Below are positions 6,936 to 17,454 of a stretch of DNA of 21,694 bases, in pieces. This DNA comes from Parvularia atlantis (lineage: Eukaryota > Opisthokonta > Rotosphaerida), in the NCBI GenBank assembly GCA_943704415.1, contig CALSCO010000348.1, forward strand, positions 1-21,694. Direction: 5' to 3'. The translations under genes and the position numbers were made by a program. Below the pieces are notes generated by a model, which ran no database searches, had not been told where the DNA came from, and saw only the letters and a list, made by a program, of their open reading frames with translations. The number at the start of each line of letters is the position of its first letter. The stretch's first letter is position 1.

Positions 6936-9900
6936 ATGGGCGCGAAGAAGAAGAGCACGAAGCGCAAGAGCGGCGGCGGTGGCGGCGGCAGCAGCAGCGG
7001 CGTGGCGAGCCCGGCGGTGAGCGCAGCCGGCGTGCAGGGCGGCAGCAGCAGCGCCGGCCTCGCGAGCACCGCGTCGTCGTCGGGCGAGGACGTGAGCGCG
7101 GGATCCCCGGTGCCGGCGCGACGTGATCCCGCCGGCGGCGCGGCGCTGTCGGTGCGGCTGGCTGCGCGTGCGGCGGACGAGGGCGACGACGAGGGCGATG
7201 AGCGCGACGCGTACGACGACGACAACGACGACGACGACGACGACAACGGCGCGTACGAGACGGTCGAGTACGTCGCGTACGAGGAAGTGGAGGAGGCGTA
7301 CCACCGTGTCGTGGCGCAGAGCAGCGCGCTGGCGCAGGCCGTGGCCGACCGCGCCGTGCCGGCCGCGCGCGGTGCCGCCGAGCAGCTGCAGCGCGACGTC
7401 GATGGCCTCGTCGCCTTCGTCCCGCGCCTCGCCGTCTTCGACGCCCCGGCGCCACACCCATCGGCGCACCACGCTGACGGCGTCCCGATGACCGTCTTCG
7501 AGCCGACCACGCCCGTCGTGCCCTCCACGCCGCTCGTCCCGACCCTCTTCGTCTTCACCCCCGACAACCCCGGCGACTCGGCACTCGCGCCGCACCACCC
7601 CGCCCCGCCCGTCGTCGCACAGCTTGAGGCAGCGGCGCGCGCCGTGCGGTGCGGTACACGTGCGCTCGTCTGTCTGTGCTGTGCTGAGCGCCACGCCGCA
7701 GCGATCACATGCAGCAGCTCGTCGGCGCCGTGCAGAACGTCGTCGACGGCGATGGCGAGGCCCGCGCAGACGAGGACAGCGACGGCGACGTGGCAACCGC
7801 GCATATGGTCGACCTGCTCACGGTGCGTCTGAGCGCCTGGCGTGGCCGCGGTGCTGCTCAGACGGTGGCGCGCGCGTTCAGGCGAGCCGCGACCTGTTCA
7901 ACGCGATGAAGGAGTCGTCCGGCCTGCTACGCGTGGCCGCGGACGAGGAGGCCCTCGCCGCGACGGTCGTGTCGCAACGTGCGTGTGGCGAGCATGCTGC
8001 CCGTGCGAGCGCGGGCTGATGGTGGCGCGGCACAGCCACGCTGAGCGAGAAGCGGCTCGGCAAGCACCGGCGCATCCACAGCAACACGACCGGCATGGAC
8101 GTCAAAGTGGTGGTGCGTGCGCTACACTACACTGCTCGTGGCGCACGACCGTGCTGAGTCGCTGCGCGCAGCCGCTCGTCTCCGTGCGCAAGGAGCCAGC
8201 ACTGCAGCCGATAGCTGCCGCCGTGCTGCCGCCGCCGCTGACGGCCGCCGCCGTGGTCAAGCACACCGCGCCGCTCGTCGCACCGGCCACGCTGCCGCCG
8301 CCGCTCACGATCAGCACGTCCAAGCCGACGACGCCGACGGCCGCGAGCGCCAGCGCGCACATGGCGCACGCCGAGGCGCTCGCGCCGACGCCGGCGAGCG
8401 TGATCGACGAGCTGCTCACGAAGGGCATGCCTCTGGGCCAGGGCGTGCGTGCCTTGCGCCCGGCACGTGCGCGTGGGACGCTGACGCGGCGCGCAGATGG
8501 AGGAGATGCTAGCCGACATTGAGCGTCTGTCGAACGAGAACGGCGAGCTGCAGGGCGTGCTCAAGCAGACGCAGGAGGCCGCGCACGAGCTGCAGCAAAA
8601 GCAGGCGGCCAGCGAGCACCTCGTGCAAAAGTTCCAGGACGAGCGCGACCAGGCGCTGAGCGAGCACAAGGCCATGGCCGAGCAACTGGCGCAGATGAAG
8701 CAGCAGCTCGACGCCCAGTCTCGCACAATGCTGGTCGAGCGCGGGCGCTACGAGCTTGAGCTGGAACGGCAGCGTGCGAGCTCCAGTGCGCTGGTTTGTT
8801 GCACGCGCTTGCAGTCCGGCTCACGCACATGCGGCGCAGCGGGCGATAAGCACGAGCTCAACCACCTGCGTGAGGCGAACCGTACGCTTAAGGACACGGT
8901 GATGCAGCTGCAGGAGAAGTTGGCGGCCACTTCGGCGCCGTCCGCGGCACCGGCACCTGCGCCCGCGCCGGCACCGTCGAGCAGCAACGCCGACTGGGAG
9001 TATGAGCGCAAGGTGCGCCTCGCGCCGCCGTTGGCCGCTTGCTGAGCCTTTGCCGACTTCTGCTCGCGCAGGTGCTGCAAAACGATGCCGAGATGCTCCG
9101 CCTGGCCAACAAGCGGCTCGAGGTCAGCCGGCACGAGCTTATCCAGGCTCTGGGCAAGGCGGGCGAGTTTGCCAAGGTGTGACGGTCCCGGTCACGCAGC
9201 GCAGTGCGGCCGCTGATCACGGGCGCGCGTGCACGCAGCTCGAGGAGCTCGTGGGCAAGGACATGCGCAAGTTCTTCACGACCGTCAGCCCGGCCGCGGG
9301 CCTGTCGGGCATTGTGGCGTTCGTGGCATCGCGCGTGAAGCAGTGCGTGGCGTGCATGCGGTACTTGTGGCGGCGCACTCACAGCCGCTGCGGCAGGATC
9401 GAGACGACGCTTGAGGAGATCGGCGACCGCAATCCGCTCGCCAAGGCGGACCTCGAGTCGGTGCTGTCGCTCTTCCGCATGATTGTGACGCAGACAGCAC
9501 CGTACGCGCAGACGGTGCTGCTGGTGGAGCAGGCGCGTGCTGCCGCGTGTTTTTGCAAGCGCCGTTTGACCGTGGTTGTCGCGCGCAAGTCGTACACGCG
9601 CAACGACGAGGCGCTGCGCAATAGCGAGCGCGCGCTGCGCAGCCTGCAGCTGCAGATGGACGAGCGCGACAAGCACATCGAGAACCTGACGATCGAGCGC
9701 GAGGATCTGACGACCGCGCTCGAGGGTCAGTGTGCCGGTATTGGGTGCGAGCGAGCTTACGCGGCCCGCCCGCCCGCGGCCCGCCAGAGCTCAAGAAGGG
9801 CAACGAACGCCTCAAAGCCGAGAAGTACGAGCTGCAACAGGAGGCGATCATGGCCCGGCGCACGGCGATCGAATGGCAGGGCCTGTGCCGGCTGACGCGT

Positions 9901-12478
9901 GCCAAGCTCGCGCGGCTCGAGGGTCTGCCGTTCGAGGACGACGACGTCAAGGCCGAGATGACCGTGGCGGAGATGGCGGCGCTGCTGCCCGGCGACGAGG
10001 CCGAGTCGGACGCGCTGCTCACGCGCAAGGCACGCTGCGACACTACTGCGCATGCACGTCGCATGCTGGCTGACCCGTATGCAACCGCAGCGCGTGCGCC
10101 TGGTGGAGCCGTCCGAGGACGACGACTCGCTCGACGACCGCCAGACGGCCGACGACCTGCTCGCCGTGCCAAAGCAGCCGATCGACTTGATGCACCTCGA
10201 GATCCCCTCGCCCGTGACCGACGACGAGGTCGTCAAGGCGTCGCCGCTCTCGGCCCTCACGCCGCTGATGAAGGCGCACACGCCGCGGCTGGACTTCAAC
10301 AAGGAGGAGGCCGTGCTGCTGCTGCAGCGCGTGTGGCGCGGGCACATCGCGCGCAAGTACATCAAGAAGGTCGTCGCGCGCAAGCACATCGCGCGCGAGA
10401 TCTACGAGACCGAGAAGTCGTACGTCAAGCACATCATGGCCCTGCACGACGTCTTCATGCTCAACCTCAAGAAGCGGATCGTGCGCCGGCCCGCGGGCGC
10501 GCGGCGCATGCTGACAGCGCGACGCAGGGCACGGGTGGCAACGCCGTCATCACCAAGGAGCAGTTTGACGCCCTCTTCTATCAGGTGCCCGAGATCCTCG
10601 AGCTCAACCGGCGCCTGGAGGCGCAGATCCAGCAGCGCGTGGACAAGTGGTACGCCAACCAGACGATTGGCAACATCTTTGTGGAGGCGTCGGGTCCGCT
10701 TGAGGTGTACACGTTCTTTGTCAACAACTACAACCGGGGTGCGTCGCGCGTCGCGGTCTGACGTGACGGCAGGCTCACGCACCGCGGCAGCCCTCGCCGC
10801 GCTGCACGAGTGCCGCAACAACCCGGCCTTCCGCACGTACTACAACGAGCTCAAGGCGCTGCAGGGCCGGCGCAGCCTCGAGCTGGCGGACCTGCTCATC
10901 ATGCCCATCCAGCGCACGCCGCGGTGAGCACGCACGCGTGGCGATGCGCGTATGGCCTCGCTAAGCCGCGTGCGCGCAGGTACCTGCTCCTGCTGCAGAC
11001 GTTGCTGGGCAAGACGCGGCCCAACCACCCGGACCACGCCAACCTTGTCGCGGCCATCGAGGTGCGCCGCGCGGGCGGGCGCGCACTCGCACCGAGTCGA
11101 CAGCGTGCTTACTCGCCAACGGCTACAGAGCCTCAAGCATACGGTCGCCATCATCGACGCCAAGAAGGGCGAGTCGGAGCGGTACCAGAAGGTCGTGGAG
11201 CTGCAGCAGCGTGTGACAGGCCTGCCATCCAAGTTTGAGCCGCTGGCCAAGGGGCAGGACCGATACTGGACCAAGGTGCGCGCGCGCTGTGGCACGCCCG
11301 CGCGCACACGCACTCACGCCTTTACAGGACGGTGACGTGTACGAGCAGAGCTCGGCGGGCAGCGGTGCGAAGGAGCGACGGCTGATGCTCTTCAGCGACA
11401 TCCTAATCTGCTGCAAGCCGGCCAACGCGGGCCGGCGCTGGTCGATCGTCGAGGCCAACAACTTCGCGTACGAGTTCAAGTGGGGCTACCCGCTCCTGGC
11501 CCTGCGCGACGTCAACGGCACGGGCGCGCCCGACCCGCAGCACAAGGACAAGGACGGCCAGACCGTCGCGCTGTACCCGATCGTGCTCACGTTCCAGGGC
11601 GAGCGCGTGCGCGAGAAGCGCATGCTCAACGCGCCGACCGAGACGGACCGGGCGGCGTGGGTGAGCGAGCTGGAGAAGGCGATCAAGGCGTGGAGCGAGT
11701 TTGACGGCCACGGCAGCGAAGTCGGCCTCGACCGCAGCGTCTCGTCGGTCTCGATGGTCTCGTCCATGTCGGTCGTGGCGCAGCAGGCTGCTGCGCGGCG
11801 CACGTCGATCCTGACGACGTTTGGGCGCTACGACGGCGAGGCCAAGTGCGCCGCGCGGTGCCGGTGCTGTCGCGCGGCGGGGCCGCTGACTGCGAGCGCA
11901 AACGCCGCAGGGCCAAGGCGATCGCGCGTCAGACAAGCGGCGACACGGTGTCGTCGTCGTCGTCGTCCGGCGCGAGCATCGCGAGTCTGAAGGACGTGAG
12001 CGTGCTGCAGGAAGCTATCGCCGAGACGCGCAGCCGCGTGTCGCAGCTCAAGAAAGAGATTAGCACAGAGAGCAACGTACGTCGTCGCGCCCGCAAACGC
12101 TCCCACAGCACGCGCGCTGACAGCTGCGCGCAGCTCGCCAAGGGCCTGGTCAAGATCGCGGGCGAGTCGGTCAACAAGGCGATCAAGTCCAAGGTGTCGT
12201 CGCAGCTCGAGGACGTGAAAAAGAAGCAGGCGCTGCTGCACAAGCAGCTGCTAGCGGAAGAATACGTGCGTCGTGAGAGCGCGCGCAGTGGCTCGCGCTG
12301 ACTCGAACGCGCGCGCGCGCAGAAACTGGAGGAGCTGGTGCGCAAGCAGCGCTCGTTCACGCTGGACGGGCAGGGTAGCACGTCGGTCAGCCTCGCGGCG
12401 CCGTCGCACGGCGGCAGCGGCGGCGGTGGTGGCTCTGGGTCGTCGTCGCCGCAGCCGCCTGCCTCGCCGCACGACTGA
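6936..12478 (+). CDS. Long coiled-coil IQ-DH-PH Rho guanine-nucleotide exchange factor
   Basis: Twenty-one exons (6936-7648, 7702-7822, 7882-7978, 8036-8112, 8172-8444, 8497-8773, 8840-9012, 9072-9176, 9239-9342, 9397-9514, 9590-9725, 9788-10029, 10091-10480, 10528-10738, 10791-10923, 10980-11061, 11129-11275, 11328-11845, 11911-12076, 12134-12265, 12323-12478) close in phase to 1456 residues. N-terminus: basic MGAKKKSTKRK, a Gly/Ser run, an acidic Asp run, then Pro/Thr-rich sequence to about 427. Coiled coils span about 428-560, 578-612 and 687-760. An IQ motif (LQRVWRGHIARKYIKK) at about 886-906 runs directly into the DH domain (about 908-1115, signature PIQRTPRYLLLLQTLL). PH follows to about 1255 with the conserved helix Trp (AAWVSELEKAI), then more coiled coil and a Ser/Gly/Pro tail. 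Known: DH-PH proteins load GTP on Rho GTPases and IQ motifs bind calmodulin or light chains. Intron 12 is GC-AG. The N-terminal third is least certain. Confidence 0.85.
10030..10090 (+). other. GC-AG intron in the RhoGEF gene
   Basis: The reading frame passes from LLTRK to RVRLVEPSEDDD in phase 0 only with donor AAG|GCACGC and acceptor CCGCAG. The only GT nearby gives the wrong phase. It follows AAG, as does the other GC-AG intron in this window. Confidence 0.65.
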
Positions 12479-12591
12479 CCCGCTCTTGGGCCCCCCCCGG
12501 TCCTTTCGCTGCTTCTCTTGTTGTTCTTTGGCTCGTTTGCTTGTTGCCTTTTCCCCCCGCACGCACGGCACGACACGGGTCGCGGGTCGTG

Positions 12592-13713
12592 TCACTCGGG
12601 CGCCTTGGTCTCGGCCCCGCGCGTCACGTAGACGAGGATCCGCTCCGCGAGGCCCGGCCAGAGCACGCTGAGCTTGTACATGAGGTCGATGTCCCACGGG
12701 TACGCCACGTCCTTGAGCCGGCGCGCGGCGGCCTCGACCAGGGCGTGCGCGGCGTCCGCGGGCTTGCCGGCCGCGAGGTGGCTGAGCGCGCCCTTGAGCG
12801 TGCGCCGGTTGGTCTCGGTGTCGAAGCGGCCGAGGGCGACAACGGTGATGGCGACGTCCATCTCGGGCGCGATGTCGAGGCGAAGGCTGTTAAAGAAGCC
12901 GTGGATGGCGTGCTGCGGCGCCTGTGAGTGAGTCGGCGTAGCAGCAGCGGGCCGGTTTGGCGCCACCTTGTACGCGCAGTAGACGGAGCAGAACGGCGTG
13001 GCGAAGCGCCCGGCGCCGCTCGAGCAGACGATGACGTTGCCGCGGCGGCGCTTGAGCAGCGGCAGAGCGTGCAGGGCGAGGTAGAAGTAGGAGAAGGCGC
13101 CGACCTGGAAGGCCTCCTCAATCCGGGCAAAGTGCGCGGGCTTGTCGTGCAGGCGCGCGTAGAACGGCCAGAAGTGCATCAGCGCGAGCACGTCCAGCCC
13201 CTCGCCCTCGCCCTCGCCCTCACCCTTGCCCTCACCCCGCAGCAGCCGCGCCGCCTCTGCAACCACGCTCTGGCACGCCGCCTCGCCGCGCAGGTCCGCC
13301 GCGACCGTGTGCACCGCCGCCGCGCCCAGATCGCGCGCGCGCTGCGCCACCTGCGCCAGCACGTCGGCCCGCCGCGCCACCAGCACGAGCCGCGCGCCCG
13401 CCCGCGCGTAGATGTACGTCTGCGTGTGGGCCGACGCGGATAAGCGCGCGGGCGACAGCCGCAGATCGCGCCGCGCCCCGCACCAGCTCCTCGCCGATGC
13501 CCGCCGACGCGCCGCACACGAGCACGCCCATCCCACGGCGCAGGTGCCGCTTGACCGCCGCGGCCGTGTGCGTCATGTGCCACGTCCACAGGCCCATCCT
13601 GCAGCGTGCGTGAGCGAGACGTGCAGGCGCAGGCGCGATCGGGCGCCGCACGCGAGCGCGACCAGGCCCGACAGCACGGCCGAGACGACGCTCGCGATCA
13701 GCGCCGAGTCCAT
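12592..13713 (-). CDS. Membrane-anchored short-chain dehydrogenase, 11-beta-HSD1-like
   Basis: Exons complement(12592-12912, 12967-13419, 13484-13598, 13652-13713) give 316 residues. Known: HSD11B1-type SDRs are ER-membrane, NADP(H)-dependent ketosteroid or carbonyl reductases. Seen: an N-terminal membrane anchor (MDSALIASVVSAVLSG, about 1-21), cofactor loop GASAGIG (50-56), VLVARR at the second strand end, catalytic Ser193 in VCSSGAG, and Tyr206-x3-Lys210 in YCAYK, followed by HAIHGFFNSLR and ALGRFDTETN as in HSD11B1. Oddities: the position of the fourth tetrad residue (Asn in VNFLSY) is Gly166 in VGAFSY. An in-frame hexamer repeat encodes GEGKGEGEGEGEG before LDVLAL. Physiological substrate is unknown; a lipid or carbonyl reductase is as likely as a steroid enzyme. 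Its ATG lies 38 bases after the RPB3 stop on the same strand. Confidence 0.82.
13201..13236 (-). repeat. Coding hexamer microsatellite, six units (Gly-Glu repeat)
   Basis: On the plus strand the unit is CTCGCC, repeated three times, followed by three one-base variants. It is in frame in the dehydrogenase gene and would vary the protein by two residues per unit. Confidence 0.85.
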
Positions 13714-13751
13714 CTTGTTCGACTGCAAATGTACAACACGCCGCGAGGGCC

Positions 13752-14856
13752 TCACAGCCCCATCCCCATGCCCGCCGCCGCCTGCTGCTCGGCCTGGATG
13801 ATCTGCTTGAGCTCGCTCAGCACAAAGTCGAGCTTGCTGCTCAGCACGTTGATCGCCGACACGACGATGTCCTCGGGCGGCATGGACCCGTCGCCCTGGG
13901 GTCGTCCGCATCACACGCAAAGCACGCCCATGCACGCATGCGCGCGCCCGCACTTCGACCGTCATGAAGATCTTGTCGGGCCGCATGCGGTAGTCGATCG
14001 GCGTGTTGGGCCCGATCACGATGTTGCTCTGGTCGGCGAACTTGCTCCGCGGCCTGCGCGGCGCGCTCAGCACGTACGCAGCGCAGCACAGCGCAGCACA
14101 CGCACCACTCGCTCGCCGGGTCGTCGCCCTCGGCCCAATAGGTCGTGTGCTTGAGGCGGTTGTCCGGGTCGTACTCGTACGAGATGGCCGCGACGGGGCT
14201 CCACTTGGCGTGCTCCTTGCCAACGCCCTTGAGCGCCACACAGCGCGCCTTGATCTCTTGCTTGCGCGCGAGCTTGACGATCGGGATGGCCGCCTTGTCT
14301 GCGCACCCACGTGAGCGGCCGCGGCTGCGAGGCCAGGCGGCTTGCGGCGCACCATCGGCGACGACGACGTCCGGGTTCGACGAGCGCAGGTCGCGCGACG
14401 ACACGACGCAGGCCGCGTCGGTGCAGTGCACGTGCAGGTCGAACGTGACCGAACACTGGCTGCAAAAGTCGGGCGGGACGCAGGTGCAGTCGCGCGTGTA
14501 CTTGAACTTGTTGATGTCGGCGGTGCGCAGTGGCAGCAGCCCGAGCCGGTGCGCGATGAACTCGTCGTGCAGCATCGACGTGTTGGTCTCCACGTCCACC
14601 AGGTCGATCGCTGCCGCGCGACGTGAGCCGCAGCGTGCGTGCGGGCGCGCGGGAGGCGGGGCGGCGCGCACTCAGCGTCGGCGTCTCGGCGATGACCACC
14701 CGGCGCAGGGCGTTGGCAAAGCTGCAGGCGGACGGCGCGGTCAGCACGGTCGACGCCCCGGGCCGGCACGCGCGCGCACCTGATGTCGGCGTTGGACAGC
14801 ACGAAGCGCACGCGGTCCGGCTTGAGCTCCGACACGGCGACGCTCGGCCGGGCCAT
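13752..14856 (-). CDS. POLR2C: RNA polymerase II subunit RPB3
   Basis: Six exons complement(13752-13895, 13954-14053, 14106-14298, 14353-14610, 14672-14721, 14780-14856) give 273 residues, the usual length. Known: RPB3 dimerises with RPB11 and nucleates assembly of Pol II in the nucleus, like bacterial alpha. Seen: VRFVLSNADISFANALRRVVIAE (start of the dimerisation domain), DLVDVETNTSMLHDEFIAHRLGLLPL, the zinc loop CTCVPPDFCSQC, AKWSPVAAISYEYDPDN, and C-terminal DGSMPPEDIV followed by a helix that pairs with RPB11. Oddity: the zinc loop has five residues between its second and third Cys, where the human and yeast sequences I recall have three. It is divergent from the NTPase-nuclease gene, 104 bases ATG to ATG. 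Confidence 0.95.
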
Positions 14857-14960
14857 GAGTATGTACAGCGCTGTTGTCCTGGTCGTCTGCTTTCTGGACG
14901 ACTCTAGCATCATCGGCCGTTGAAAAAGCGCGCGCTGTGCAGCCAACCTCAGCCGCGCAC
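14857..14960. promoter_or_regulatory. Divergent spacer, RPB3 / NTPase-nuclease gene
   Basis: These 104 bases lie between head-to-head start codons. On the plus strand a 22-codon frame (ATG at 14855, TGA at 14921-14923) starts within the RPB3 start codon and could act as an upstream ORF of the nuclease gene. The sequence is visibly less GC-rich than the RPB3 side. No clear core promoter element was recognised. Confidence 0.35.
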
Positions 14961-17381
14961 ATGCGCGCCGTCGACGCGTTTGTCGCGTCGTGGGTCAAGA
15001 GCCAGCGCCGCCCAGCCCGTCGCGCCGCTGTGGACGTGGGTGATGTGGCCGAGGACGTGGCGGCTTTGGGGCTCGAGGATGTCAACGACGACTTTCTGCG
15101 CACTTTGCCAGCCGACTTTGTTGAGGCGGCGTCGGTGCTGCGTACACACTTCGCCGCGGCCGTCGACAAGTACGTCGATTGCGCGGTGACAGGGGCGGCA
15201 AACAAGGATGATGCGCTCAAGCGGGCCGTTGATCTGCTCATTGCATCGTACAACCTCTGCGCGAGCAGGCTGCAGAATCTTGATCTGTTCAGCCTGTTCA
15301 TCTCGGTCGAGGTGCAGACAGAGGTCGAGGTGACGTTGCGCAAACTCCTGAGCAACGCTGTGGTGACGGAGGCTGGCGTGGTCAGCAAAAGCCGGCGGAA
15401 TGAGTCAACTGCGTCCCAAGCTGCACATGATTCACCCGCGCTGCATTCGCCCAGGTGCGCCTAAGCCATGCCGTGTGTGTGTGCATACACGCAGGCTCCT
15501 GACGAAGCCGCACGCAGGAGGCCCTCTTCACCGAGCCGCATTCCCGTGCTGCATCGAGGCGCGTCGAATGCGTCGCCCTTGCACCGTGCAGCAGGAGGCA
15601 GCTCCGCCACCGCGACATCGGCGCCGCAGCACCATAACCACGCGTCGCGCTCCAAAAGTCTGATCGGCTCGCATGTGCTTCTGACGGGCGTGCGCGGCGT
15701 TGGGAAGACGACGATCATGCGCGCCGTGCAAGTGGCCCTCGCGCTGCTCAGCAGGCACATATTTCCCGTTTACATCGACTACGAGGCCGAGCATAACGAG
15801 CGCGCTCCTGCACCTCTGCGTCACCTGTCGGACATCATTGTCCAGCTTGCGGACGCCGCCGGCTTCGACACACTCAACATGATGCTGATGAATGATCGCA
15901 TGAGCCGTCTCAGCATCGTGAGCGTCATGGACAACCTCCAGAGTCAAGGTGCAGTGCTTGGCGTGCTTGTGGATGAGCTACAACTCGTGTACGAGCAGCA
16001 GCACGCTGCGTACGGCGGGGAGATTGTCAGTGATCTGCTGCGCATCGGGCGCCAGCGACTGGAGATGGCGGTCATCAGCGGCTCGTCGCACAGCGTGGCT
16101 GATCTGGCGTTCAAACGCCTTCGGAATCAGTGGAACGAACATTATCAAGATCTGAACAACTCAGTGTACCGAGAATGGCGTCTGCATCCGCTGTCAAAAG
16201 GAAGTTTTGCACGCCTTGCGCCCGAGCTGAGAATAGCCGCGTCGAACGTTGACGAATACTTCAGTCTTACGGGTGGAGTGGGTCGACACATCCAACAGCT
16301 AGACCAGCACGGCAAAAGTGATGATGCGCAGTGGTACACTGACTATGACCGCGCGTACGACGCCAACGGCTTGTTTGCTCACCTCGTTGGAATGATGCTC
16401 GGCCGAAACGCTGAGGAAATCGGCGTCGCCGACATCAAGCGTCTGCACGGGCTCATCTTGCCGCAGAACGGTGTGCAGGGCGACACAGATGCCGTTGCTA
16501 TTGGCCGCCTCGTCGACGCTGGCTTGCTGTGCCCAACGAACAGCAGCGGCACAACGTTTAGGCTGCTTCTTCCCGGAGCTTTGGCGCATCTGGCACGGCG
16601 CGATGTCACGCGACAGGACGCGAACTTATCAGAAAAAATGATCCTCGGGTTCCGTTCTGCTCTTTGCTACTGGGAGGGCAGCGGATCCGCTGCTGGCTTT
16701 TGCGAAGCTCCTCTGCGCCAGTGGCTGTGCACGGCGCGACCAGCTCTGGGACCGTTTCAGTTCGAGTACCTTCACGTTGGGACGCCACTGGTTCTGCGTT
16801 CGGCCAAGCTGTCGTCGTCTGCACAGACTCGCGCGATTAATAGCCTGTCCGAGCTCGACGGCTTGTACGGCCTCATCGCCGAAACGGGACTGGATGGTAT
16901 CCGAGTGGCAACCCAAGCTGTGGCTCCGGCTCGGGGCAGGGTTCGCGCCTCAGCGCGCAGTCCCACGATCAACGTTGATCTTTTGCAGATCAAGCTCAGT
17001 GCTGTCGACAGCAATAAAACCCTAACTGCGGGACATCATTTCACCGGAGACCTTGCAGACAACGGCACTCAGCTGCGTGCCATGATCGGCGCGGCTTGCG
17101 CGGGCTTTCGCAAGATCCTGCAAACACTGCCTGTGACGAGCGCGGAACGCACGTCTGCGCACTACAACGTCATCTTCCGCCTGTTGACGAACAGGAACGT
17201 CAATGAGGACGTGAACAGCTTCATGCTCGACGGCGCAACGCAGCGAGAGGTGCTCGCGCACTTCAAAGCCAACTGCACGTCCAAGATCGTCTCGGCGGCC
17301 TTTGACCTCATCGCGCGCGACGACTTTGGCAACATCATCCCGGACAACGCGCGTCGCGTGATCGCTGTGCGTGGCTTGTAA
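14961..17381 (+). CDS. Large P-loop NTPase fused to PD-(D/E)XK nuclease, Crinkler/RHS-type
   Basis: Exons 14961-15454 and 15518-17381 give 785 residues and look whole. Residues 1-164 are helical and unrecognised, followed by a Ser/His-rich linker. The NTPase core has Walker A GVRGVGKTT (about 223-231), Walker B VLVDELQLVYE (about 314-323) and a sensor-like AVISGSSHS. Near the C-terminus, GLDGIRV followed by NVDLLQIKLSAV fits the D...QxK core of PD-(D/E)XK nucleases. Known: this NTPase-nuclease pair defines the widespread Crinkler/RHS-like proteins of eukaryotes, linked to transposons and biological conflict. No classical Crinkler N-terminal header or signal peptide is visible. Oddities: base composition is clearly less GC-rich than neighbours, there is one intron where similar lengths here have many, and it has the only TAA stop. 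All suggest relatively recent transfer or spread. No ATG lies upstream in frame, so the first Met at 14961 is used. Function in this host is unknown. Confidence 0.7.
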
Positions 17382-17454
17382 AGTCTGATAAGCACAAAGA
17401 CACACCACAGAGTATGCGCAGGACGACACAGACACCCGCCGATCGACCGGCCGA

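Noticed and set aside
8102-8428. Minus-strand Ala/Val/Gly frame resembling a membrane protein
   Set aside because: It is antisense to a Pro/Ala/Thr-rich RhoGEF exon; its hydrophobic look comes from the reverse complement of GC-rich codons.
13201-13236. Intron within the Gly-Glu hexamer repeat of the dehydrogenase
   Set aside because: GGTGAG donors occur in it, but any AG acceptor would make an intron under 40 bases, and the frame continues in register without splicing.
14855-14963. Extra first exon for the NTPase-nuclease gene (splicing at about 14920 to 14951)
   Set aside because: The frame would fit, but the intron would be about 32 bases, shorter than any other here, with a poor donor.
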